Shown here piece by piece: positions 1 to 15,085 of a DNA stretch of 64,000 nucleotides. The position numbers were made by a program, and so were the translations under genes. The stretch is from Osedax fenrisi. Its lineage: Eukaryota > Annelida > Polychaeta > Sabellida > Siboglinidae. The stretch is from NCBI GenBank assembly GCA_964019155.1, contig OZ025244.1:41440389-41504388 (forward strand), given 5' to 3'. The notes beneath the pieces were generated by a model. It saw only the letters and a program-made list of their open reading frames with translations, did no database searches and was not told where the DNA came from. How positions within the stretch are numbered: the stretch's first letter is position 1; every line of letters begins with the position of its first letter.

Positions 1-567
1 GTATGTGTACACTGTACACTGTACGTACCTTGTTATATACATAGTTATATTTATAGGATTATTTAATATATGATAAATTATTTCTTCGAGGAAAGTGTTT
101 CTGTTACTAATGAGACACAGAAACAGATCTCTGCTAAAGTTAATACACCCGCTCTATGTGTATGCGTGTAGGTATGTGTGTACACATACATTAATAACTA
201 CAATTGTTCACCTATTGCTATGAATCACTCTGAAGGTTACCCGTGTGTGTCTGGTGTAAGTATTCAGTTAACCGGTCTATAGTGTAACTAGCGAAGGTGT
301 ACTACATAGAACATAGTATATGTCGTGCATACTATGTGGTATTGGTAACCATTGTATGACGTAATACTATATGTATGACATACGACGAGAGTTATGCAAC
401 TAAGTTTCCAAGTTAAACTTATAATTTATATTTAAATAATAATTAGCAAATAATGTACACTATAATTATATATAAATGATATATATATATACTCGCGACT
501 ATTTAGTATCCGTATGATATTCTTGGAACAGCTTCCCTACATCCATATATGTATACGACGTATATAC

Positions 568-568
<1 letters not shown>

Positions 569-612
<44 letters not shown>
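569..612. repeat. (TA)n microsatellite
   Basis: Uninterrupted TA dinucleotides. The first 1.5 kb of the window otherwise holds AT-rich sequence with no gene that I can see. Confidence 0.95.
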
Positions 613-613
<1 letters not shown>

Positions 614-1091
614 GTATATACGTATACGTATAAAACATGCACGTCACTTGTATAAGGACTAACGGTTCTTAGTAAGCGCAGTGTGCAGTACAAACATTGT
701 ATACAATGTAATGTATGTATATGAATTTCTTAAAAAATATATTACATAAGTCCATTACATCTACATATATACGTATATAAAATTAAACGTGTGTGTATAT
801 ATATATTATATAAATATTTATATTTTTTTCGCATATCAACATATGATATTGTATGTATATATATATTAAATAAATAGTATGTTTTATTGAATACGTTTTA
901 TTATTAGATTATAATCTCCACTATATACACATTCATACATAAATAAACAAATCTTACACTATCCAGATTACCAGATAAAATATGTTTTATATCACACAGT
1001 AATTGTACTAATAGATGTAACAAAAAAAGAGTATCAAAGTTTCCCGTTTATGGGGCGTGATAATATGTTATTATAAAGGGAGTGAGTATAT

Positions 1092-1095
<4 letters not shown>

Positions 1096-1154
<59 letters not shown>

Positions 1155-1155
1155 G
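1096..1155. repeat. (TA)n microsatellite
   Basis: Two TA runs separated by one C. Confidence 0.95.
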
Positions 1156-1225
1156 TATATCCATTTTTAGAATAGATATGACATTGCATGAGGATAGTAC
1201 ATTGCTATTAGTGTTGTCTGTTTGT

Positions 1226-1268
<43 letters not shown>

Positions 1269-1479
1269 ATAATGAAATTGCATTTATTTATAATACGAAT
1301 TATATATAATGTTTTTATTTATTGTGTATACAACAATGATTTTATAATGATTATAATAAATAATTTATAATTTAATATATTTTATTTTGTTTAAATTTAT
1401 ATATAAATAATATATATTATGTTTCGTAAAATAAGAAATTATATACTATTGTATATGGCAAACTATATTGTATGGTATA

Positions 1480-1524
<45 letters not shown>

Positions 1525-1527
<3 letters not shown>

Positions 1528-2795
1528 TGAAATCTGTTTACATCGACATGGTTGTGTAAGCTCCAAACATTTCGATATAAACGGATTGTCGATGTAAGCG
1601 ATAATGATGGAGCCCTAGTGGTATAAATATATTTAACGTATTAGTTTATTTATAATTCATTTTACGTATTCATATAATATATGCATATAAAATAATAACA
1701 AAAAAGATTTAATTACATATTTATTAATAATAAATGTATATAAACTAACTATATTTTGTAATCGATGATTGTTTAGCGGATTTTATTTTTGTTAAGTTTA
1801 TATTATCAATATGTGATTATATTATGCGTATGTATTTTGCATATATTTATATTATTGTTATTGTGATTGGTATACCATAGTCATATAGAACTATTTAATA
1901 AATATTATTTATGTACAATTCGATATCTTTTAACATTTTTAAAATTATATACTTTTGTTTTACAATAATTGGATCATCTGTACACTCATTAACATATTCT
2001 TTATGTTATATGAATATCTGGTGATCGTATAATATATGCATATATATACCATTGTATAGATACTATTCCATTATCATGTACCATATACGGTAACACATTA
2101 TTATCATTACAATTGATACATAATCGTTATAAGATTCATTTGTATTGTTATTATTGTTATAAATACATATTAATTTAGTTATATCGAAATCATCACAATT
2201 TACAATATTACTAGTATCATATATATATATAATATATCATTGTATAATATATTATAAAACAAAGCTACCAACGGTAGTAATGAATTTACGTTTTAGCATT
2301 GTTACAATAATTTAATAAATTAAATAATATATCATACGTAATTATATCACAATGCATATTTGTAGGCGTATCTAAATATTGACAAATTACAAAAGTTATT
2401 AAAGATGAAGTTATTTATAGATATACTGACAAAAATGAGTAGTAGGGGAACTATGCAATAGTAATGAGTACTATGGGAATAATACTCATACACATTATAA
2501 TTTGTAAAGAATTTTTTTATAGTTAAATTTGTCGATATAAGTTGATTAATTTCCAAATATTACTTCATAAATATGTCGATATAAGTTGATTAATTTACAA
2601 ATATTACCTCATAAATATGTCGATATAAGTTGATTAATTTCCAAATATTACTTCATAGATATTTAGATAATGCCGAATTATCGATGTAAGCGAATTAATG
2701 TACATGTAAATAAGTGTAAATCCAACAAATATATATCGAAATGTCAATGTAGCCGATTTATCGATGTTCGTGGCTGTCGAAGTAAGCGGCGTTCA

Positions 2796-2798
<3 letters not shown>
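1525..2798. mobile_element. TIR element, pogo/mariner type, 1.27 kb
   Basis: The ends are CAGTGAAATCTGTTTACATC and the inverse of CAGTGAACGCCGCTTACTTC, each flanked by TA inside (TA)n tracts. ATCGATGTAAGCG motifs recur near both ends. No transposase frame is visible. Related in style to the GTCGGACTTA family but different in sequence. Confidence 0.75.
2531..2662 (+). repeat. 44-bp tandem repeat, three units
   Basis: The unit starts GTCGATATAAGTTGATTAAT at 2531, 2575 and 2619, with one or two substitutions between units. It sits near the right end of the TIR element. Confidence 0.9.
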
Positions 2799-2849
<51 letters not shown>

Positions 2850-3354
2850 TACATATTATAACAGGCGATAATAGAGATTTAGCATTAGTTTGATTAAATA
2901 TCAGTTTATTATCAGCGACACAATCGAGGCAAGTATCTAGGGAGGCTGCGACATCATCAATATAATCGTTGTGACGCAATCGTGCACAATCAATATATAT
3001 TACGTAATATCAAGTAATCTATAATACTGTAATTATATAAAGAATAATAAATATAATCATATATTTAATTATAAAATATATTTTAAATTTATTAATCACA
3101 ATCAAAAAAAGATACGTAAATATAATAATTTAATATAAATTTCAAAGTCACTGTTATATACTTGTAGAAATCTAGTTTAAATAGTGTATATTATATAATG
3201 AACCATATATTATATATATATAAATATATATATAGGGTATACCCTATAATAAGAATAATAGTTTATTTAGACACTTAAATAATAGAAGAAAACTTCTCTA
3301 AAATGTAATCAAATAACAATGTTAAAAATATTAATTCCTTATATGGAATTAATA

Positions 3355-4273
3355 CAGGGGAAAGTCCCCGATTACCAACCCATAAATGATTATTTATAAT
3401 AACGTATTCAATATTAAATATATGTATTTGAAATTTTGTAATTAGGGTAATATTATGGCAATTAATAATGTGGCTATTTTAAATTGTTGATATAATTATA
3501 TTTACAAGAATAAACAGGGGGGTCGGTAATCGGATACATTTACCTAATACCGACCCCCTTCTCCTATTACCGACCCCCTACAATAATCGTGATATAAATA
3601 ATTGTAGTATTATAATATCAAATAAAAATAGTAGATATACATACATATATTTAATTATAATATTCAGACAATTTATTTTGTATTGAATTTATGTTTTAAT
3701 AGTAATATTAAATTTAAATTTAAACTTTATAGTAATTAAATTAAAATAGTGTATATTATTATTTAATATTTATTTATTAATTAGTATGTGTATAATCGAA
3801 TGGAATTATGAATCATTAATCTATATCAATGATACACAAACAACTTATGACATATATTAAAGTAAAATACTGATCTATTTTGATTGGATATTATAAATCA
3901 CATGGGGTCGGTATTAGGAAAAGCATATGGGTTGATATAATTAATATATTTTGGTTAATAATGATTCAAATTATATTATATTTATAATGTTTATAAACAT
4001 TATATTGATCTACAATATTATGTGCAGTATTACATTTTCTTTTAATTAATAAAGTATTTACAATGATTTAAAAAAAGTTATTATTCAAATATTACATTTT
4101 ATTAAATAACAATTGTAGGATTGAATATTTATTAAAACAATATACGTATTCATATTTATCATTAAATTACTAACAGTTCATGCATAGATACTTTTTTATA
4201 TCTCTTATAATTACTGAGATACGAGAGGGGGTCGGTATTAGGATGGGATCGGTAATCGGGGACATTCCCCTAC
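3355..4273. mobile_element. TIR element family Y, copy 1
   Basis: The ends are AGGGGAAAGTCCCCGATTAC and the inverse of AGGGGAATGTCCCCGATTAC. GGGGGTCGGTAATCGG-type motifs also occur as an internal inverted cluster near 3515-3585 and again near 3902 and 4227. No coding sequence is visible. Confidence 0.75.
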
Positions 4274-4881
4274 TATAGTATAATATATACCCATGTATAC
4301 TATAGTAGTATATATACTATATACTATATATATCTAATTGGGAATCAAGCTACACAGTTGCACATCTATACATTATTCGCTCCCCGCAACATATCAAAGT
4401 ATACTTTGATATGTAATGTTTCTGGTAGATGATAATTTGCATATATATATCCTATAGGACTAGTAATGCAAGCAATAATCTCCTCCCATATATATGGGTG
4501 GGTGGGTTATATATATACGTGCATATGAATACTCTAATACACTTATATGTGAGATGTAGTACGCCTCTCACTTAACCACGTTAACTATTTTCAATAGCAG
4601 CGTCTAATATAAATTAGCATAATAACTCCTGCTCAGCGAGAATAGGTTGGGCAGGGAGATGCACGCCATGTATTGCATTGCTCGCTAACATTAGCGCACG
4701 TAACCCACCCACGTGTGTGCGCATGTGTGTAAGTGTGCGTATATATATATATATACAAGCTGTATTTATTATACAACCTATATGTTATTAATTGATTAAG
4801 TGATATTTAGGTAGTATAAATATATAAATTTATCATTTATTATTTGTGTTTCCTTGATATATATTATAATACTATTACTAT

Positions 4882-5335
<454 letters not shown>

Positions 5336-5394
5336 TACTACCCGCAATAACTGAACTATATAAATAACACTATTTACTAAATAATATTTAATAC

Positions 5395-5640
5395 ATCGAT
5401 TGGCTGACGCCACGCTTTAGCCACGCCCATAACCACGCCCACTAATCTGGAAGCCCAGTAACCAGGTCACGTGGTTACATTAACCAGAGCTGGCGGTGAC
5501 GTCATATCCGTTATCGTAAATATGTCGCCCCCTAGTAGTGGGACTTAGTACTTTTTGCTTACGCCGTTAATTGCATAACCGATTGCATAACATTAAGCGC
5601 GCGCCGGGCATTCTTCCTTTTGTTCAACCGGGTAGTGCCC
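5395..5640. promoter_or_regulatory. GC-rich island with CRE, E-box and CCAAT motifs
   Basis: Within AT-rich flanks this stretch carries ATTGG (reverse CCAAT) at 5399-5403, three CCACGCCC-like motifs, the palindromic E-box CACGTG at 5468-5473 and a perfect CRE, TGACGTCA, at 5497-5504. It lies 3.1 kb upstream of HAND and directly after a 450-bp (AAT)n tract. It could be an enhancer or the promoter of an unseen transcript. I found no convincing open frame next to it. Confidence 0.3.
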
Positions 5641-5902
5641 CGTTATTAATTGTTTTAAGTATAACTATAAACTATAGTTTATATATAGTTCATAGTCTAA
5701 TTATATATATATATATATATGTGTGTGCATATGTGGGTTTGTGTGTGTAAGTGCTAAGTACACCGTGTTAGTACGTGTGTATATATGGACCGGATACCTA
5801 TGATACAATGAGACCACCCAGGGAGATAGTTGTTGTTTTAGTTACGTAATTAATTGTTAGGAGTTATTATAGAACATATAAGTCGTACATAACTACCTTG
5901 TA

Positions 5903-5951
<49 letters not shown>

Positions 5952-6699
5952 AACCTCGTACACTCTATGCATAAATAAAGAGATTTTATTGTAACGGGGC
6001 GGGTTTACCCTTATTCATAACGGTAAATTACAATATGTTCTAGAACTTTTAATAATTACTTTTTTAATTGTTTTTTTGTTTTATATAGAGAAATATATAA
6101 AGATACTTTTATAACATTTCTATATAAATATATAATAAATACTTAAATATATTTAAGTATTTATTATATATTTCTGTGTGTATATATATCTACAAACTCT
6201 AATTAATTCCCTTTTAAGCTTATGTGTTTATTAAAAGTTTGTTAAAGTATATTGTATTACATATATAGAAGCAGAATTTATATTTTTTAAATAATATGAT
6301 AATTGTTATGCTAAATTGTTTTGATAATTTAATGTCAATATAAAGATAATGGGAGGTATTTTATTTTACAGACTGTATTAAAATAGTGATACTAGTGTGA
6401 TTTTATTAATCTTATTCCATATAGTTTACATGTATATATGAGGTTATATATAACCTAACCTATATGTTAGGATATATATATATGTATAGAATATATATAT
6501 GTGTATTATAATAATGTATATTTATGAATACCTACATATAGAGAGTTTATTATATTACATATTACATATTACATATAATATGAAATACAATAAACTCCTT
6601 CTTTCTAATACTAACTAATCTAGTATGTAATAATACAATAATTATTTATTTAAATTAAAAAACGTGAATTAAATGAGTTCACGTATGACTAAAAATAAA

Positions 6700-7076
6700 G
6701 TTAAAAAGGGTTGCTGCCGTCAAAGGTTATGATATCGTAAACAAACAATCGTTTGATTCGCAGAAAGGGGGGTAAATCACAGTCGCACGATGGTGCGCGT
6801 ACTACAGTGGGGTTTATGCCGCACAGTCGCACACCTACCCCCGCACACTTACCGTTATTATTGTCCCGCGCGTTCTAATTGATGATTTAGCCGCTCACTC
6901 ACCGCACACCATGGTGTGCACACACTTCACCCCTACCGGCGAGATAAAACACTAATAGATCCGTTACTTGTCAGTTCGGACCGTAGCACTATAGTGCGTA
7001 TATATGTGTGTAGTGCGACCACTACGGTATTGTACGCGCGTGTGTACGCACGTATGCACGCGCGTGTGTGTGTGTA

Positions 7077-7118
<42 letters not shown>

Positions 7119-7140
7119 TAAGCGTGTCCTATAGAGCCGC
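6700..7140. other. GC-richer intergenic stretch, no gene recognised
   Basis: CpG-containing sequence with short palindromes, including the perfect 16-mer GCACACCATGGTGTGC (6904-6919), then a (TG)n tract from 7063 to 7115. A 72-codon frame reads mostly into the (TG)n tract and looks spurious. Confidence 0.4.
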
Positions 7141-7189
7141 GCTGTTATTTATATGTCAATAAATATACATATATATATATATATATATA

Positions 7190-7681
7190 CAGTAAACTCC
7201 CGATAAGTCGGACTCGCAAGGGACCGGGAAAAGTGTCCGACATAGCGAGATGTCCGACTTATCCGAGATTAATAATATCATGCAAATAAGACATGAAATA
7301 CGCGGCGCGAGTTAAATGGTTACCGAAATATGGAATTATGCAACAATCAACAACATAAAATGTTGTATACATATATATTCAATAATATATTCAATAATAT
7401 TACTTACTAAAATTATAATATTCATTATTTAAAGTAAACATTTCTGACAATTTATAAAAAGTCCGACTTATCCAGTATACACATCATACAAATGACTATA
7501 ATATGTGTCCGACTTATAGAAAAGTCCGACTTATTCAATCCAACTTATCTGACTTATCCGATTAATTTAACATGGAACTAGATACAAATCCAACCAAAAC
7601 AACTAAATGTGTCCGACTTATCGAGAAGTCCGACTTATCGAGAAGTCCGACTTATCCGTAGTCCGACTTACCGATAGTTGA

Positions 7682-7684
<3 letters not shown>
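7190..7684 (-). mobile_element. Pogo/Tigger-like MITE, copy 1
   Basis: CAGTAAACTCCCGATAAGTC at one end and the inverse of CAGTCAACTATCGGTAAGTC at the other, flanked by TA. The motif GTCCGACTTA and variants recur many times near the ends. It is inverted relative to the two copies inside HAND and carries no transposase frame. Confidence 0.85.
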
Positions 7685-7720
<36 letters not shown>

Positions 7721-8207
7721 ACCATTACAATTTAAATACAATCCCCATAGTTAATTTTGTTTTATTACTATAGTATACTATATATAGTATACTCATAATT
7801 TTTTTTTCAACGGATGATCATAAGCTTTGCTTAAATATCTATCAGGATTCTTATATATACCAAATTCTGAATTATATATATATATATATATATGTGTATG
7901 TGTTTATTAATGAGTTATCAATTTAAACAAATATATGATGAATTATATTAAATGTTATTTGTATTACTATTTTCTATATAATATCCAAATATTATTTAAT
8001 AATAATGATTTTTGCGCTATATTTATTTCTATTTTCGATTATATTTAAGGTATATTATTTAAACGTTTTATTTCTTTAATTTATTATTAGTTGTTGTCTA
8101 TTTCAATAACATATGTTATCGTTAGCAAATATTTATACTTTATACTTTCTATTATATATATATATATTTCGACTATATATGTTCTTTAATAAATTATCAA
8201 TTAATCA

Positions 8208-8403
<196 letters not shown>

Positions 8404-8569
8404 TAATTAAACCATTGAGGTTATACTGTGTGTATATATATATATATATGAACGAATTAATATTAAACAAATGTCGTAATTGTTTACTATAGTAGCAGGC
8501 GACTATCTAATAATAGTTATATGTCGTTATCTATGCGATAATTAACGGTTAATCACAACTACCATCATC

Positions 8570-8740
8570 CGGGATTTCATCCAATCACAAACTTCTATCT
8601 CACTCGCTCTCTATCGGTGGATAACTACGAGGGGCGTGGTCTAATGGAGTGGGCGTCGCCGGGGGGGCGTATCAAGTAGGCGGGTCTAACTATCGGAACG
8701 CCGCGTTAGACTCGGGTATTTATTGCCGCGCCACGACGAG
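8570..8740 (+). promoter_or_regulatory. HAND proximal promoter (probable)
   Basis: This stretch just upstream of the start codon is much richer in G+C than its surroundings. It has a CCAAT box at 8581-8585 and several GGGGCG/GGGCGT motifs (GC- or KLF-type) between 8630 and 8670. A TATTTAT sequence at 8717-8723 is close to the ATG and may not be a TATA box. Promoter function is inferred from position and composition only. Confidence 0.45.
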
Positions 8741-9063
8741 ATGAGCGTGTTAAACGGAGGTTACCAACACGTCGCCTACAACACCAACAACAGCAACGCC
8801 TATCCGGTCAGCGGAGGCATTCTCTCCTCGGACCAGTGGTCGACGTCTCTAGTAGAGCAACACCACCACCTACCGTACCCTCACCAAGCGGGCGTCCCAC
8901 CTTACGGTCACGTGGGTCCGGTGCGAGTGGTCAAGCGTCGCGTTACGGCCAACAGGAAGGAAAGGAGAAGGACGCACAGCATTAACTCGGCCTTCACGGG
9001 CCTCAGGGACTGTATCCCCAATGTGCCCAGCGATACGAAACTCTCCAAGATCAAAACTCTCAG
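8741..9063 (+). CDS. HAND: HAND exon 1: N-terminus, basic region, helix 1, loop
   Basis: The exon encodes residues 1-107 and two bases of codon 108. It starts MSVLNGGYQH, runs through a His/Pro/Tyr-rich segment, and ends in KIKTL with AG left over for the split Arg codon. The donor is CAG/GTTAGC. Translation past the donor reaches a stop after about 26 unrelated codons, which supports splicing here. Confidence 0.92.
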
Positions 9064-9909
9064 GTTAGCGTGCACACCGATCACTGCTGTATCGCCAGTT
9101 TGTGTGTTATTTTACGTATATATAGATTTTATCGCAACTTAATTATTATATAATATTATGTAGCTTTATATTTTTTATTACATTATGTAGTTTTATTTAC
9201 CCACATATAGTTTATAAGAATATACTTTTAAGTATATATTTAATATTCATTTACATAAATAATAGTTAAGAAACTATATATATATATATATATATAGTTT
9301 TCTATATATATATATATATATGTTAGAAATTCTCCAATTACCGACCCCTAAATGATTATTTGTATTAACTTATTCAATATTCAATGTATTTATTTGAAAT
9401 GAAATTATGGTAATATTATGGCAATAAATAATGTTGCTATTTTAAATTTTCGATATAATTATATTGAAAAGAATAAACAGGGTGTCGGTAATCGGATACA
9501 TGTCCCTAATACCGACCACCTAACATACGCGTATAATTTAACTTTATATTTCTATATTAAACTTTACATTAACTGACTATGAATATAACTACATATACCA
9601 AATATTCATTGTATTCTCTCGACGCTGTTAAAATACACTATCAATGAGTACAAACTTATACAAACAAACAATATAAACAATTTCAAAATAAAACACTAAT
9701 AAATTATATGGTGTCGGTATTAGGGTCATTTAGGGGGTCGGTAATATGAAAATCATATGGGTTACTATATTAAGATACTTTGGTTAATATTTATTAAATT
9801 ATAACATGTTGTAATTACAATTAAATTAATCTAAAATATACCGACAACATAACGTTTTACTTTAATCAATTTATCATTTACAATGATTTCAAAAAAGGTA
9901 TTAGTACCC

Positions 9910-9980
<71 letters not shown>

Positions 9981-10260
9981 ACTATCTTAATACATGGTAT
10001 ACATATGAAAGTTACATAATGTTATCAATGTAAACGTTTACTCATAATGTTCCTGATGATAGTAATAGCAAAGCCCTTGGGTTAAAAGGGATTAAAAAGG
10101 GTTAAAAACAGACTTGGTAATAGTAACTATTTTGCATACATTTATTAAAAGCTATAATTATCATTTATTTATATCTAAATATAATATATTTATTATATAT
10201 AATAAAATATATATATATATGTATGCGTGTGTGTAACCAATGCTTACATTTACTTCCAAA

Positions 10261-10298
<38 letters not shown>

Positions 10299-10567
10299 TT
10301 CCCAATAAATTATATTTTTTGAATCAACGAATATTACAAAATTATAATATAAGATCTAAGTAAATAATATAAACTTACTTATCGCTACAAATTGATAATT
10401 AATATTATTATTATAGATAATTAAATTATAGCCATGAACATATAAAGACTTAATTTGTATTACAAATTCATTTTAAAATATAACATATTTTACAGGACTA
10501 TCGGATGTTAAATATATTCGTTATACACATATTTATAACGGCATTATAAATAGATTTCGCACCAGTC

Positions 10568-10626
<59 letters not shown>

Positions 10627-11509
10627 TGTATATTCTATACGGATATGAAGTCTACAAGCCGAGTTAACGCCATCTATCCGTAACAATAAAATAATCATAT
10701 TATGTAAACATCGTCTAAAACGTGACATCCTCGTAATGTTGTCCTTGCGGCGAGTTGCGGCAACGTTGTCTTGTTGGGGTCACCGTGTACCCTGTTCCAC
10801 ACATGTATACGTGTTGTGCTTGTATGTGTACATTAGCGTGTCATATATATACATATATATATACAGTCAACTCTCGGTAAGTCGGACTACGGATAAGTCA
10901 GACTTATCGATAAGGCGGACATATTTAGTTGGTTTGGTTGGATTTGTATCTAGTTCCATGTTAAATTAATCGGTTAAGTCGGATATGATAAGTCGGACTT
11001 TTCTATAAGTCGGACACATATTATAGTCATTTTTATGATTTTTATACTGGATAAGTCGGACTTTTTATAAATTGTCAGACATTTTTACTTTAAATAATGA
11101 ATATTATAATTTTAGTGAGTAATATTATTGAATACAACATTTTATGTTGTTGATTGTTGCATAATTCCATATTTCGGTAACCATTTAACTCGCGCTGCGC
11201 ATTTCATGTGTTATTTGCATGATATTCTTATGTGCGTGTGTATGCATATCAATGTTATTATTCTTACCTGCCATGGAAATATTAACATATATATGTAGAT
11301 TTATCCAAAGTAAGTTTTATAATATAGAATTAAATAATAATGTTTTAGAATTAAATAATTATATTTAGAACAAAAAACTACTATGATAAAATAAATATAT
11401 AAATTATAAATATATATTTGCATATTTATAATTTATATATTTATTTTATCATATATATATCATATTTTTAGATTATTCCAATTTAGGTGATAATAAAATA
11501 TATATTATA

Positions 11510-11577
<68 letters not shown>

Positions 11578-11933
11578 GAGTTTATTATTCTAAATGTATT
11601 TCTATTAGAAAATGTCGATTAGTGTAGTATTAAATAGATGAAAATCATAAAGCTATGCATGCAATATCACCATATATGGTGTAAATAGAATCTATAGAAT
11701 AAATACCATATATAATATAATATATATGTTGTATATTTCATACATTATTATATAATAAATAAATATTTATATATAATGGTATTTATATTATATTTATTAC
11801 ATATTACAAATTATTTTTAAATGTCTGAAATAAATGTCTTATAAAAATACATACAACATATGTATTTAACACATGTTATTTATAAATAGTACTATATATA
11901 AATATATTCTAATTAATTATACTAACTATAATA

Positions 11934-11983
<50 letters not shown>

Positions 11984-13445
11984 ATAATATTATAATTCAA
12001 GAATATTCTCGAACACCGTTTTCTACCTTCTACACGACAAAACACAACACTCAAGTCACCTTAGTTACAATGTTCAAACAAACGTATTTTAATGCAAACA
12101 GGTGTTATACATTACATCATATTTCCGCGAATCACAGGTCGCCAATACCGACAGAAAAGGCGGCAATAGTTCGACGTATTATGAATATTAATGTAGTGGT
12201 CTGGTTTGTTTGCGCCGAGTTCCAAACCTTATTATAATATATGCATTACGAATACCTGGCTGTATCTGGGATTTTAACAATGTCGATATATATATATGTT
12301 TGTGGTCTATATTTGTTCGAAAACATCAATAGAATATCGTAGAATAACGCGTAACAATAATCACCATATGTCCGTGCGGCGCGCTCCTATAGAACCTTCG
12401 AGATTCTTTACATAAGATTCCTTGCATAATAAGTAGGCATTGCGTCGGCCACTATTATTGAAGTTTTAGCCGTTACAGAACGGTAGCTGTAAAGGTAGCT
12501 GTAAAGGTAGCAACAGGTGCATTGTTCGGAGAGACGAAGCGACCTCTAGTTTAGCATAACTAATAATAGAGGTCGGCCCCACAATAGAGGCCTGGCGACC
12601 CACAATAGGGGCTGGCGACCCACAATAGGGGCTGGCGACCCACAATAGGGGCTGGCGACCCACAATAGGGGCTGGCGACCCACAATAGAGGCCTGGCGAC
12701 CCACAATAGGGGCTGGCGACCTACAATAGGGGCTGGCGACCCACAATAGGGCCTGGCGACCCACAATAGGGGCCTGGCGACCCACAATAGAGGCCTGGCG
12801 ACCCACAATAGGGGCTGGCGACCCACAATAGGGGCTGGCGACCCACAATAGGGGCTGGCGACCCACAATAGGGGCTGGCGACCCACAATAGGGGCTGGCG
12901 ACCCACAATAGGGGCTGGCGACCTACAATAGGGGCTGGCGACCCACAATAGGGCCTGGCGACCCACAATAGGGGCCTGGCGACCCACAATAGAGGCCTGG
13001 CGACCCACAATAGGGGCTGGCGACCCACAATAGGGGCTGGCGACCCACAATAGGGGCTGGCGACCCACAATAGGGGCTGGCGACCCACAATAGGGGCTGG
13101 CGACCCACAATAGGGGCTGGCGACTCCACAACACGTGGTATACCTTCAGATGTTCTCTTTAGCTCTACCGGTATTCGGTATCTGGTTCTATTTATAGATT
13201 TCGGATCTGGTTATCTTTTCAGAGAGCGAGCTAGTGAGGACAACAGACGACCTCTACTAATATACATAATAATATATTAATCTGCATATCAATAGATCGA
13301 GACATGTGTATTCGTATCTGGAAACATGTGCGGGCATTAATAAATAAATATTAATACCATCTGAAAATTGAATATTATATATATATATATACATATATAA
13401 TTTATAAATTATTATTTATTTATCGGAATATTCTACACTGAGTTA

Positions 13446-13488
<43 letters not shown>

Positions 13489-15014
13489 GATAACCTTGTT
13501 AATTTATTAAAAAATATATGTATACATGAATATATTCATGAAATTTTACTGATTTTATTTAAAAATAATATTTAAAATACTATTTATTTCTTATAACCAT
13601 ATCAAACTAAACTTACATGTAATCTATGTGACATTACACGAAGTGTATAACCCTACACGTAAAGTATTCATTATATTAATTTGCATAACTGTTTACTATT
13701 ACACCAAATTTCACTGTTAATTAACAATTAGCATTAATCATTGCCGAATATAAATAGCAATGTTATTATATTGATCGAGTAGGTAATATTAATATTATAG
13801 TAATGTTCAATATATATATACGGTATATTTTAATAATAAAGCACGTATTTAATATTGTTTTTATTAATTATCTGGGTTTATGAGTTAGTGATAGTTTAAG
13901 TTAGCGACAGTTGGAGTATCATATATAATACGTATATGAGACACATTTGTTATACGTTCTATAAGAATAACTATAATATATTACTATAGTAATGATTCAC
14001 TTATATTATATTTATATGTTAATGATATTATATATTTATGAGTATGATATAACAATAAATATATTTTCAAATATATATAATAAAGTATACTTATATAGTA
14101 TATATATAATAGTATCCAATTGTATGTTATTTAAATATAATACTAGCATACTATAGTACTGTACACTGTACAGTACTACACTATATATAGTGTACAGTGT
14201 ACACTGTATACTGTATACAAAGATTTTCCGAAGGAAAGATATAACACTTACGCGAAATCGTTTAATTCTAATATGTATACAAAATACCCTGGTGCCACCT
14301 ATAGCGGGTTACTTTTAGGAACTATGCGTTGTTTATAATGTAAATTCGTATTTAACTATACACTTTTAAAATGTTAAATAATATGCTTTAAATTAATATT
14401 TATATGATGAAAACTAAGTGTTCATTACTAATATATAACAAACAAATATGATATGTATGTTTTAAATGCTATAAGTATATATTTAGTGAGTAAAAGCTAA
14501 TTTATATTGCATGTAATTTAATAGAGCAATGAAAACATTGTTGTATGCAAACAGAGCCGAACCTAAATCTATTTCAGTGATTTCGATACTACTGCTAGCA
14601 GCGGTTGGGGCTATAACTAAATTACGTTGCATGCATAGGCAGTGTTATATCTTTGCTTCGCAAAATCTTTGCTGTATACATATAGTAAACTTTACTTTAA
14701 TTTTTGGTTTTATACACTAGAGTCTAGTGACTATACCATATAACTATAGAGGTACACATATAGGTGTAGTAATGATATATATTATACATATATATATTAT
14801 AAATATATATACAAATATAATTATATTTATATATTATTCTAATTAAAATTAAAATTATTAAATATAAGTAATATATATTTTACTTTAAAATATTATCTTT
14901 TTAACAGAAATATAATTAAATATATTTGTATTATGTTATTTAACTATTACAAATTAAAATTGTAAATTATAATTTACTAAACTAAATATAATAAATATAA
15001 TATATTAAATATTG

Positions 15015-15085
<71 letters not shown>

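Noticed and set aside
8723..8740. Earlier HAND start at 8723
   Set aside because: The codon is TTG; the ATG six codons later gives a normal HAND-like N-terminus.
12466..13134. Overlapping minus-strand frames of up to 180 codons (GRQPLLWVASPYCGSPAPIV repeats)
   Set aside because: A 20-bp unit free of stops stays open in all three frames, which explains them. They lie in a HAND intron and differ only by reading phase.
14529..14720. 63-codon plus-strand frame
   Set aside because: It lies inside the 7-bp-TSD MITE; the other copy does not keep it as a coding sequence.
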